A stretch of 64,000 nucleotides of DNA from Thinopyrum elongatum (taxonomy: Eukaryota > Streptophyta > Magnoliopsida > Poales > Poaceae), in contig CM022297.1 in the NCBI GenBank assembly GCA_011799875.1, positions 443,411,292 to 443,475,291 of the forward strand. The letters are read 5' to 3'. Shown here piece after piece: positions 34,018 to 44,778 of this stretch. The translations under genes and the position numbers were made by a program. Below the pieces are notes generated by a model. The model saw only the letters and a program-made list of their open reading frames with translations, had not been told where the DNA came from and did no database searches. Positions within the stretch are counted from its first letter, which is position 1. Each line of letters opens with the position of its first letter.

Positions 34018-34117
34018 AACACGATCTTCGCCATATGCTTGCTGCACTTGCTTTATAATGCCTTGAGTTCCATCAGGACTCCCATCATCCACAATAATGA
34101 TTTCGAACTTGGCATCC
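34018..34117 (-). pseudogene. DPM1: Captured exon of dolichol-phosphate mannosyltransferase subunit 1 (DPM1)
   Basis: The 100-bp exon on the minus strand has a TTGTAG acceptor (34123-34118) and a GTAAGT donor (34017-34012). It encodes DAKFEIIIVDDGSPDGTQG, IIKQVQQAYGEDRV, which matches the second-exon region of plant DPM1 with the GT2 nucleotide-sugar motif VDDGSPDGT. DPM1 makes dolichol-phosphate-mannose at the ER for N-glycans and GPI anchors. The neighbouring exons (N-terminal PTYNER region, DADLSHHP region) are not found nearby, so this is a fragment inside the Helitron, not a gene. Its intron borders survive, so it was captured as genomic DNA. Confidence 0.85.
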
Positions 34118-34295
34118 CTACAATAGAAAGTTAGATCATCAGTTAAAGTACAGTAAAGCAAATGCAACAACCTTGACATTTGAAATACACGGTTCAAAAA
34201 AGAATAAGAGTATGCAGCAGCGACAAAACAGATTGTAATGCTGATCAAATACTACTGAGCATACAACAGCAACGGAAACATGTTGGATGTTTGTT

Positions 34296-34528
34296 ACAAA
34301 CAAATGTTTTTTTTTTAACCGGGCTTTACCTCTTTCCATTGCAAAAGAACGGAAATACAACCGAGTTCAGAGAGCAATATCAGGAGGAGGGAAAGAGGTA
34401 GAGCGAGTTCAAGCACTACCAGGAAACCCACTGCAATTCGCTCGCCATCGAAACGAATGCTGTGGGGCGAAAACCTGGCAGCACATACAGCTAACAGAGA
34501 AATCCAGACTATTACAGCCACAAACAAA
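34296..34528 (-). mobile_element. Probable 5'-truncated LINE tail, 215 bp
   Basis: On the minus strand, sequence ending AATGGAAAGAGGTAAAGCCC then GGTT and poly-A (plus-strand T run 34307-34316) looks like a plant LINE 3' untranslated region. ACAAACAAA flanks it at 34296-34304 and 34520-34528 as a possible target duplication. Confidence 0.5.
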
Positions 34529-34750
34529 CATTAAATAATTCATAAGAAGGCATTCTGTTCAACTCCAAATGACAGTTTGGAGGCATGTATTTTCTTTTGT
34601 ACACATGGCAAGCAAAGTCTTGATAAAGGTTACAATCCAAAATCACTATTTCTCTCTGAAACCTCCAAAAAATATGATCTCATAGAGATTGAGCGAACAG
34701 AGGTTAATTCTTTTTTCATAAGAAGTTTAATCTTTTTGTTCATATTTCAG

Positions 34751-35185
<435 letters not shown>

Positions 35186-37240
35186 TTGATCATTATAAAT
35201 AATATATTCAACAATCATTTGGCCAGACTCTATTACCAATTTATAGTGTAGTAGGACTGTAGAGGGCTCTGCTACTTCTTGGTAATTTTTTTAATAAATA
35301 TAGTACTCCCTCCCTACATTTTTTCAGTAACCTTATGATAACTTTACATTTGTAACATTAATGAGAATATGAGAGCAGTGTTCCCCTTAACATAAATCGG
35401 TTGTAAACCTCTGAATATTTAGATTGTAAATCAGTTACCTTATGATTCATCAGCATACCCAAATACCCCTGCCGAGAGACCATGTGGGTAGGAGGAGTCG
35501 GCCATGGCTGCACATACCGACTCTGGATGACATGACAGCAACAGCCTCCACTGCTCAGTCCTCACCGTGATGGGGACACCCGAGATTGACGGGGGAGCAA
35601 TGACGCAACCGCCCGCTGCCTTGATCTTTCTGCTAATGGTGGAATCCCAGCAGAACCAATACACGACATGCATCAGTCACAGGGACACACAGTCATCCCA
35701 GATAAACAAAATGCGCTAAGAATCCCAAAGGGTGCCCAATTCTAACAGGGAACAAAATTAGCAACATCACACCTCTCTCTTTGTATATGCATTAGCAGCA
35801 TCAGACATCTTGGGCTCACATAGCTAACAAAAATTTCTCTTCTACTCTCTCACCTTTCAGCCGCATAAACATTAGCAACACGAACATAACCTAAATTTTT
35901 CTTGACTTCTCTCCTCTAATCTTTTGGATTCATCCCCATAGCAACAGCTAGTCCAACACTTCCTTTCCCACCTCTCTATTTTCACAAACAAATGAACATT
36001 GTATTAAAATGAAATCACAGAGGAATGCTCGGAGACAAACCTCAACCGGCTGCAAGAAAAAACTTCAGGAACTGCTGGCTCGTAGCACTCGTCCACCTAC
36101 AGAGGAAAAGAGAAGCAAACAATCAGTATATAGGCATACCGTCGAACAAATGGTATGCAGAAGAGGAACACCTCGTGACAGCACCTTGCCTCCAACTCAC
36201 TCGAGCTCCTACGAGATCTCGCCGCTGCTGAAGAGGACAGTAGACATGCAACCCAATGGGAATCAAGGCATTAGCATGGTACCTTCCTCTGAAGAACTTG
36301 CCTTTCTAATCTATGACCACCACATAGATGTTACATCTCAAGTTCTCCTGCAGGCTGGAGCAGAGAAGGAGCTTCGTCACAAACCGAGCAACAAAATCTG
36401 CCGAATCAAATAGGGGGAGAGGGAGAGAGGCATGGGGAGGAGAAGAGGGGCAAGAGCACCTTGGTCATGGCCGTCGTGCTTGCCATTCGTGCGTGGAGCA
36501 GCCCGTGCCCATCAGCCGCGCAAGCGTGGTGGAGGACGATCTAGGGGTAGCCGATTCGTGCTTGGTCGCAGCCAGCTCCAGGCCTTGACGAAGATGACGA
36601 CCTGCGTGAGAACACAAATCGGACCAGTGTGAGTAATAGCAACGCAGCATCCAAATCGAATCGAACCGAACCAAGGGGAGAAGAAGAGGGGCGTGAGAGT
36701 ACCTTGTCGATAACCAAACTCGCGTCGTCGCTCGAGAAGAACCTCGCGGAGCAGCCTGGATCCTCTCATGGCACGCGACTGTGAAGAAGGCCCAGGTCAA
36801 TGTAGCACCGCTGCGATGCGGTCAGAGAAGTGGCTGCACGAGAGCAGGGGAGCCACCCCTCCGGCCACCACAGCCATGGAACGCCACGCCGCCCTCGTCC
36901 GGCCTCCCCTCTCCCCCTCGCCCTCTCACCCTCCGGCCACCGCGGCCACGGAACGCCACCTCGTTCGGCCTCCTCTCTCTCCCTCGCCTCCACCCTCCTG
37001 TCTCGTTCCGGCAACGGCCACGGCGGCGATGTGGATTTGGCGGAGAAAGAGGGTTGCGTGACTTCGTGCGAAAAGCAACGAAAGAAGGAGTCCATCTGGG
37101 GAGGTGTATCCGCAACGAGAGGGCGCCCTTTCTTTCTGCCTTAATCGCTGCGCTTTTCCTTCTGCCTTTTTTTCTCCTCGTACTGTTTCTAGACACATGG
37201 CATCGCTCATTGCTTGCCCCTTCCGCGTAGCTTAATGGGT
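35186..37240. other. Helitron internal sequence with possible unrecognised gene fragments
   Basis: The minus strand at 35673-35440 reads IAPPSISGVPITVRTEQWRL and DSSYPHGLSAGVFGYADES, protein-like but unrecognised. 36000-36420 and 36430-36800 have open frames on both strands without known domains. A 72-bp tandem duplication starts at CCTCCGGCCACC at 36858 and again at 36930. 37080-37230 resembles a gene leader. Confidence 0.35.
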
Positions 37241-37243
37241 TTG

Positions 37244-37304
37244 ATATACTCTCAGTCAGTTCTGTTCCAAACATTCTCTATACATCTGTAAACAAAATCG
37301 AGAT
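37244..37304. repeat. 61-bp duplicated segment, copy 2
   Basis: Partner of 31743-31803. It lies just downstream of the PADRE remnant. Confidence 0.85.
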
Positions 37305-37426
37305 ATCTGTATATTTTTTATTTCAGTTCCATCTATTTTACAAGTAAAATCGAACACTCGGTTCCCCACCTAATTAATCTCGATTAATCTCTAAATCCAA
37401 CATGATCTAAGCTCATTAGCTAACTA

Positions 37427-38120
37427 TTATTTCGAAGACAGCAGCAGTCCGGCCGGCGACAGGGAGATCCTCCTCGTGCTGCGCTCGGAGATCCTCTCCA
37501 GCCTCGGCGACGATGGGCAGCCCTTCGCCCCGACGAGCTGCTCCTAGTGCTGCTTCAGCTCCGGCGTGCTGCACAGCTCCGCCGTTGACGTATTCATCCT
37601 TCCTGACGCGCGCTGGCCGGCAGCCGTTGCCGCCATCGCAGGTGATGACCTTCTCAATGAACTGCGGCAGGACCCGGATGAGCGTCGCGGAGCCGTCCTC
37701 GCCGCCCTTGACGTAGTCGAACGGGCACTGTCCGTGGCCTGCAAGCTGCACCGTCTTACTGCCCCCGGCGCGGCCGACAGCGACGCGAGCGTGGCCGCCT
37801 TGCCGCTGTTGTTGCCGCCCGGGGAGGGGTTGGAGAGGAGGCGCCGGGGGAGCACGAAGTAGGTCCGGCTCGGCAGCAACCGCTCCCCCGGCGGCGCGAC
37901 AGGACCGGGAGGTCGGCGAAGAAGGAGTCGGCCGGGCAGACCACGTGGTCCGCCCGGAGCAACCCGGCCGGCATCCGTGACGTGAAGACGTCGTCGCTGC
38001 CCTCGTCAGTGTCGTCGTTGTTGTCGGTGACCGGCAGCACCCTCGTCCGCCCGCCCCAATACACCAGCCTGACTCGGCCGCTCCCGACATGCTCATGCAC
38101 GGGGAGAGGCAGTTGCCCAT
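37427..38120 (-). pseudogene. PADRE/DUF4228-domain gene copy, nearly full length, broken
   Basis: On the minus strand from ATG 38120 (MGNCLSPCMSMSG) to TAA 37427. In order but in shifting frames it reads VRLVYWGGRTRVL, DHVVCPADSFFADLPVL, LLPSRTYFVLPRRLL, LIRVLPQFIEKVITC, ELCSTPELKQH, then SPRLERISER. This is the layout of plant PADRE (DUF4228) proteins, including the N-terminal MGNC that suggests lipidation at Gly2/Cys4. Frame changes occur after SGAAESG, near 37890, near 37780 and near 37590, and a TAG replaces the expected aromatic codon after LKQH. These proteins are plant-specific and stress-responsive; their biochemical role is not established. Intron-free and about 690 bp, it fits a captured whole gene, with some upstream sequence up to about 38400. 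Confidence 0.78.
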
Positions 38121-38622
38121 GGCGCAAAGGAACATAACCTTTCAGAAACATTAAGATGGTGGAGGAGATGATGGATGAGCTAGCTAGGCAGTCAACAGGA
38201 GAACTGTGGCATGTGACTCGGAGGGGGAAGTGTATATGTACTCGATCCCTCTGGACACTCGCAATTGTTGGATAGCGGGTTGACCTCGGAAGTTGGACAA
38301 GAGACGTGCGCTACGTGTAGGTTAGGATTTGGACTCTATTGGATTTTGTATCCAATTTTTCCTAATTGATGAGTTAGAACCGGCGGGTGGCAACAAACAG
38401 AAACAAATCCAGCCAGACGATGGACAATATAGGAAGCCAATTTACATAGATTAATTTTTAAATCTCAACCGTCAATTTTTATGATTAACACAAAATCAAC
38501 GGATATAAAAGGATGACTTATGAAGAACTATGAAAGCCTCCATCCTTTATTATTAGGTAAAGATAAAGATTCCCACCATGGGCGCTCCCTTGCTCCCATC
38601 CTAGTCTAAGCCGATTCCCACC

Positions 38623-40095
38623 ATGAGTCTACGTGGTAGTTCGTCCTCCGAATTACGGAGGGAGTCTAAGCCGTCTATGATTCGTCTCGGAAGGAAGGAG
38701 GACCCGTCTGTGGCCGTGACCAGCAAGGAAACTGTGGTGGGCGGGACTCTTATAAGTCATCCAGTCCGCCGCAATCTTCCTGGCAAGATCACGTCCTTCA
38801 ACAACCCGCTCTTCGATCCTGAAGCTTCGTCTGCAGCAAGCGCGCGCCCTCCATCGATGTCGTCCGCTAGCGATGGGGTTAAAAGGGGGGCCGGTGAGGC
38901 CCCTACCCACCCGAAGTCGCTCGGTGGTGATGCGATGGTGTCCGCGCAGGTTACCAGAGGTCAGATCGAGCCAGCGGAGGAGTTTGATCACACCAGCAAC
39001 TGGGATGAGAGGGAAAGTGTGGGGCTGGATGGTCCGGAGGTCAGTATCGGCGGCGAGGTGCACCTAGATGATGATGTTGTTGTGGAAGAGGAACCTGTGG
39101 TGGAGCCGGTGGCGGTGCCGCCGCGGTGGAGACTGCTTGGCCGTTATGTCAGCATCGGGCGGCCAAACATCGACGACATGACGGAACACTTCAGCGAGGT
39201 CTGGAAGGTGTGAACATACCTCAATATTGCAAGGATAAAGAACAATTGGTATGCGGTGACCTTCTTCTCCCAGGGAGATTACAACTTTGTGGCATGAGGA
39301 GGACCTTGGATCTTCAAGGGAAATGCACTCATTGTTAGCCCGTTCAAGGATGGAGAGTAGCCTTCTAAGGCTGAACTGAATTCGGTTCCGATTTGGGTCC
39401 GTGTATACAATGTTCCGTGGGGAAAGCAGACTATTGCCTATGGCGAATTTCTTGGAGGCTTGTTGGGTACCATCATGGAGGTGGATGCTGAGGCTGATGG
39501 GAGCAGGGTTCACGAGTTCTTGCGTATCCGCGTGGACCTGCCGCTTGGCCGCCGGCTCCATACTAAAATCACCATCGGCAAGGACCCGGTGAAACGAGTT
39601 ATCTACCCACTCCAGTATGAGAGGGTGCCCCACTACTACTTCTGGTGTGGATTCATAGGCCACGATGACAACCAATGCGAGAAGAAAAGATCGGGTGTTC
39701 CGACCCGAGCATATGATGAAGGGTTGCGGTGCTCTCCGTACAGAAAGTTTGAGAATAGATCAACGTTTGTGGCGCCCGGAACCCAGCCTGCAGCAAGACG
39801 GGGGCTGAACTTTGCTAGTAATGCTCCCTCTGAGGTTCTTGGACAGCCAAGAGAGAGGCGTAGAGGGAAGGGAAACCAACAGCAGCATCAAACACGAGAG
39901 TTACCAGTATGGGTTGATGCTCGTGACGGCTTTGGTGAACACAACGGCTCTGAGGGACAGAACATGGACACATACCTTTCTGATCGTGTTTTAGCTATGC
40001 GTTTGCATTTGGCTGGGCTGAGAGCCGAGGCCACCAGAGCCCGTATGGTGTGGGCATCATCTGAACCTCCAGAATTCGTCTTCCTTGGAGGCTGA
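38623..40095 (+). pseudogene. LINE 1 ORF1 (DUF4283-type RNA-binding protein), frameshifted
   Basis: An open N-terminal part at 38623-39213 (ending GRPNIDDMTEHFSEVWKV) is followed by disrupted sequence 39214-39400 and a second open part at 39460-40095. The second part has LPLGRRLHTKITIGKD and YFWCGFIGHDDNQCEKK, the zinc-knuckle region of plant LINE ORF1 (DUF4283 family); the first knuckle cysteine is not in place. ORF1 proteins coat LINE RNA. At least two frameshifts and stops break it. Confidence 0.8.
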
Positions 40096-40505
40096 ATACC
40101 TGCGCCCCTGCCACTTTCAGTACGGCCACCTGGGAGTGAGGCGAGCCAAAGCAGCAACCTTGGGAGCATGAATATGATCCCGGCCATGCGTAACCTTGAC
40201 GCCACCTCGGATTTCTCATATCCTGAGTCCGATCAACACATGCAGGAGGCTGATTCTGCTCTGGGGAAGAGATTATCCCGTGGGGAAGCGTTCGACGACC
40301 TGAATCCCACATAGGGAGTTATGGTGGTGCATGCAAAGAGGGGCGTTGGCAACAAGCAGAAACGAGGGAAGACTCAACGGAGTGGCAAAGGCAAGAACCA
40401 ATAGGAGGAGAAGATGGACTCGGACAGCATGGATGGAGTGGAGGCAACCGGCCTTGGGGCCGCCGGTAAACTTACGGGGTCGGGTGCGCCGCCCCGTCAG
40501 GAGCA

Positions 40506-43500
40506 ATGAATTGGCTAAGTTGGAACTACCGGTGGGCGGGGAATCCCTCGATAGTTCATGATCTCGCGTCTCTTGTTAGGACGCATTCCCCAAGTCTTGT
40601 TTTCTTGTGCGAGACTAGGCAAAATAAAAATAAGATGTATCATTTGCGTAATAGGTTAGGGCTTTCTGGTTTTGAAGGAGTCAATAGTAATGGTTGTAGT
40701 GGTGGCCTAGCACTGTTTTGGCATGAGTCTATGTATGTCGATGTGCAAGAAGAAATTGAAAGATTGATTGATGTGTATTTGCATATGTCCCCGGACAAGC
40801 CACTATGGAGAGCTACACTTGTTTATGGCGAACCAAGAGTAGAGAATAGACACATGATGTGGGATAAGCTCAAAGGACTGCATGCTCAAAGTACCCTGCC
40901 ATGGGTGATTATCGGTGACTTCAATGAGGCTATGTGGGATTTTGAGCATCAATCGGAAACTCCGAGACCTCCTGGCCAAATGATTAATTTTCGGGATGCA
41001 TTTGAAGCTTGTGGTCTGACCGATCTTGGTTTTTCAGGTCACCCCTTCACATATGATAATAGGCGGAGCGGCCGGGCGAACGTCCAAGTTCGGCTGGACA
41101 AAGCAGTGGCGTGCAACGACTGGAGAGACATGTTTATGCAAGCTTCAGTGGCACACCTTGTGTCGCCGGCGTCGGACCATAGCCCGCTGTTCCTCAAGTT
41201 CTCGCTGGAACAGGACAGGCGGCCTCCCAGCAGCCGCCGGTACGAGTTGATGTGGGAGAGATCGCCGGCGCTAGAGGCCATTATCGCCAACTCTTGGTCA
41301 AGCAAAGGTACGAAGAGGAACCTTGGATATGTAAGGGAGGCCCTTGCTACTGTTATGGCTGATCTACACACTTGGAGTAATAAAACTTTTGGCAATGTAA
41401 CATGGGAACTAGAGAAGTCACACACTAGGTTAGAGGAACTAACCAATATGAATGTAGACCGATCAGAAATAAGAATGGAGATGGATAAGATGAATGAGTT
41501 GTTATACAGGGAGGAAATGTTGTGGCTTTAGAGATCGCGGATTGATTGGTTAAAGGAACGGTACCGTAACACCAAGATGTTTCACAGGAAGGCAGTTTGG
41601 TGAGCGAGAAAGAATAAAATCCGAGGGCTGGCGGATGAGGCGGGTGTTATGTACACCGATCAGGCCCCCATGTTACAGATGGTAAACAGTTATTTTCATA
41701 ATTTATTCACAGCTGACCCAATGTTGGATCCACATGATGTGTTACAGCTTATACAGCCCAAGGTGTCCATGGAGATGAACAATAATCTATGTAAGGAATT
41801 ACCGATGAGGAGATTTCTAATGCATTGTTCCAGATAGGGCCTCTGAAGGCGCCGGGGCCGGATGGGTTCCCCGCGAGATTCTTCCAGCGGCATTGGGCGG
41901 TGATGAAGGATGACATAATTAATGCGGTTAAATTATTTTTTGCCTCTGGAGTCATGCCGGATGGGATTAACAGTACGGTCATTGTTTTGATCCCCAAGAC
42001 TGACTCGCCGTCCCGACTCACTGATTTTCAGCCTATCAGTCTCTGTAATGTCATATATAAGGTGATAGCCAAATGCCTGGTCAGTAGGCTGAGGCCTATT
42101 TTAGATGAGTTGGTGTCTCCAGAGCAGAGCGCCTTTGTACCGGCAGATTAATTATAGATAATGCTTTAATCGCTTTTGAGTGTTTTCATGCGATCAAACA
42201 GGAGAAGGACCCGGAGCAGAACTTTTGTGCCTATAAACTGGACCTGTCCAAGGCTTATGATTGGGTAGATTGGGTTTTCTTGGAGCGAGTGATGCAACAG
42301 ATGGGTTTCTCTCACCGATGGGTGGATTGGATAATGAGGTGTGTCACCTCGGTGAGGTATTGTGTGAAAGTCAATGGAGCCCTCTCGGATTCATTCGCAC
42401 CGTCTCGTGGACTACGGAAGGAGACCCCCTCTCACCTTTCTTATACCTTTTTGTTGCTGACGGTCTTGATGCTATTCTAATACAGGAGATTGCAGCCAAC
42501 CGCCTCACTCCACTCCAGGTGTGCGCCCAAGCTCCAGGCATCTCACACCTCCTGTTCTCGGACAACACCTTGCTGTTCTTTCGTGCTAATGGAGAGGAGG
42601 CTGCTCAAGTTAAAGAAGCTCTCAGTACATATGCTAGAGCTACGGGCGAGCTCATAAATCCAGCCAAGTGCTCCATAATGTTCAGCCCCAAATGCTCACA
42701 AGCTAACAAACAGGAGGTCATGCACAACTTGGACGTGGTGAATATGAGCTTTGAGGAAAAATATCTTGGCTTTCCAACGCCAAGTGGCCGCTTTTCCAAA
42801 GGGAAACTACACAATCTTCAGCAGCAACTGACAAAGAGAATTATACAGTGGGGGGAATTGATGTCCCAAGCAGGACGTGAGGTTCTTATTAAGGCGGTTG
42901 CGCAGGCCCTAGTGCCCTACCCACCTGCCTAATGAGCTTGTTTAAATTCCCTAGAAGCACCTGTGATGATCTGGGGTGGATGATTCGTAGCTACTGGTGG
43001 GGCGCATACAGAGGCAAGAGGAAAACACACTCGAAATCTTGGGACTCGTTGCTGAGGCCCAAATCGGCTGGGGGTATGGGATTCAAGGACTTTAGATTAT
43101 TCAACCAAGCAATGTTAGCTCGGCAAGCATGGCGTATTTTGGTCAACCCGGAATGTCTTTGTGCGCGCGTCTTGAAGGCAAGTTATTTCCCTAATGGACG
43201 ATTAGAAGATACTATTTTCACTAGCAACGCGTTGCAAACTTGGCAGTCCATTGTGCATGGGTTGGAATTGCTGAAGAAAGGCTTAGTCTGGCGCATCGGG
43301 AACGGGCAGTCAGTCAGAGTTTGGCGGGACTCATGGATACCACACCCTGTTGGTCGGCCACCAATTACGCAACAGGGGAGGTGCCATCTCCGCCGAGTCT
43401 CAGAGCTCCTAGACGAGCATGGTGCATGGCGCGGAACCCTACTTCAACAGTATTTTATGCCCGTTGATGTTCAGGAGATACTGAAGATTAAAGCGTCCCC

Positions 43501-44671
43501 TCGGTTGGGGGCAGATTTCCTTGCATGGGGTGCAGAACGTACTGGTATCTTCACCGTACGTAGCGCATACCGGCTGGCGCTTGAGGACAAGCTTCATCCA
43601 TCTTCAGTCGCAGCGAGCAGGGCACCGGAGGGGCGACGTGCCGTCTGGGCATTATTATGGAGGTGCCTCTCTCCTCCTAAGGTGCGTGTGTTTGCATGGC
43701 GTTTGGCTACTAATTCCTTTGCCACATGGTCTAATAAATTCAATCGACACATGGAGGTTACTAATATATGCCCATTATGCGGTCTTGAGCGCGAGGACAC
43801 TTTTCATGTGTTTTGCAGGTGCCCTCGGGCTGTGCATTTGTGGTGGACTATGGCGGAGGTGTGGAGTATACTGGACATCAAGTCAGTCCGTAACACCGGC
43901 CCGGAGTGGCTCCTGAACCTTATTACATAATGCAATGAAGGGGACCGGCTGTGCGTGATTATGCTAATGTGGAGATGTTGGTATGTGCGCAACGAGATCA
44001 CTCATGACAAACCGGCGCCGCCCGTGGAGGTATCTCGTCGCTTTTTGCAGAGGTACGTGACCTCGCTGCTCGGGATCCAGCAGTATCCGCAGGGAGATTG
44101 GGACAAAGGGAAGATGACCATCCAGCAAGAAGGTGCAGAACAACCTATATCGCATGTGAGAGGTGTGCCACGAACATCCCACAAATAGAGTCCCCCACCC
44201 GCCAACTGGACGAAGCTGAATGTCGATGGTTCCTTTTCCCATGATGACGGGAGGGCCGGGACGGGAATGATGCTCCACGACGAGGAAGGGGCCATCATTT
44301 TCTCCGCGTGTCGCTCGCTATGGTCTTGCCCGGACCCTCTGCATGCCGAGCTGGCTGGGTGGATGGAGGGCATAGCATTGGCCCTCCAATGGACGGAGCT
44401 GCCGTTTATCGTCGAGTGCGATAGTTTGCAGGCAGTGCAACTGATCAATGCCTCAGGTCAAGACCGCTCGCAGGACGCCATGGTGGTCTCGGAGGTGAAG
44501 CGTCTTATGATTGAAAGGGAGTGTCGTGTTGTTCATATTTCTCGAGAGCAGAATAATGTAAGCCATATGTTGGCGAACTTTGGGAGGACGGAAGACCGTA
44601 CTGTGGCCTGGCTTCGCTCCGGCCCAGACGATATCCCTAGCTTGTGTAGGGAGGACCTTCTTGGCTCTTGA
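40506..44671 (+). pseudogene. LINE 1 ORF2 (endonuclease, reverse transcriptase, zf-RVT, RNase H), broken
   Basis: The endonuclease at 40506-41531 keeps the catalytic pattern (LSWN, FLCETRQ, IIGDFNE, SDHSPL). A TAG at 41529-41531 (after LWL) and a TGA near 41602 (after KAVW) interrupt the linker. RT begins near 41825 (LKAPGPDGFPARFF, FQPISLCNVIYKV), has a stop at 42149, a frameshift near 42415 (at GDPLSPFLYLF) and a catalytic box reading FSDN instead of FADD (near 42556-42567). The zf-RVT part is at 42932-43930 (CPLCGLEREDTFHVFCRCP). An RNase H of RVT_3 type follows at 44215-44671 (LNVDGS, ECDSLQAVQ, HISREQNN). In an intact element it nicks the target and copies the RNA in place. Confidence 0.88.
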
Positions 44672-44778
44672 GTAATACAAATCCCTTTTACCCCCGCAAA
44701 AAAAAAGATAAAGATTATTTATAAAAGGTATAGGAAACACTTAACTTTTAATATACACTACAGCTAGACTGACAACCG

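Larger units (their letters stand above)
38572..44703 (+). mobile_element. LINE 1 (L1-type, plant), full length with 13-bp target duplication
   Basis: AAAGATAAAGATT flanks it at 38559-38571 and 44704-44716. It starts CCCACCATGGGCGCTCCC and ends TTTTACCCCCGCAAAAAAA. It carries ORF1 and ORF2 in standard plant LINE order, ORF2 ending with an RNase H domain. The insertion sits two bases from the Helitron's 5' end. Both ORFs are damaged, so it is no longer active. Confidence 0.92.

Noticed and set aside
36781..37274. Open frames of 97-150 aa on both strands
   Set aside because: Created by a GC-rich 72-bp tandem duplication; no conserved protein.
37566..37862. 98-aa plus-strand ORF
   Set aside because: Antisense shadow of the PADRE-gene remnant.
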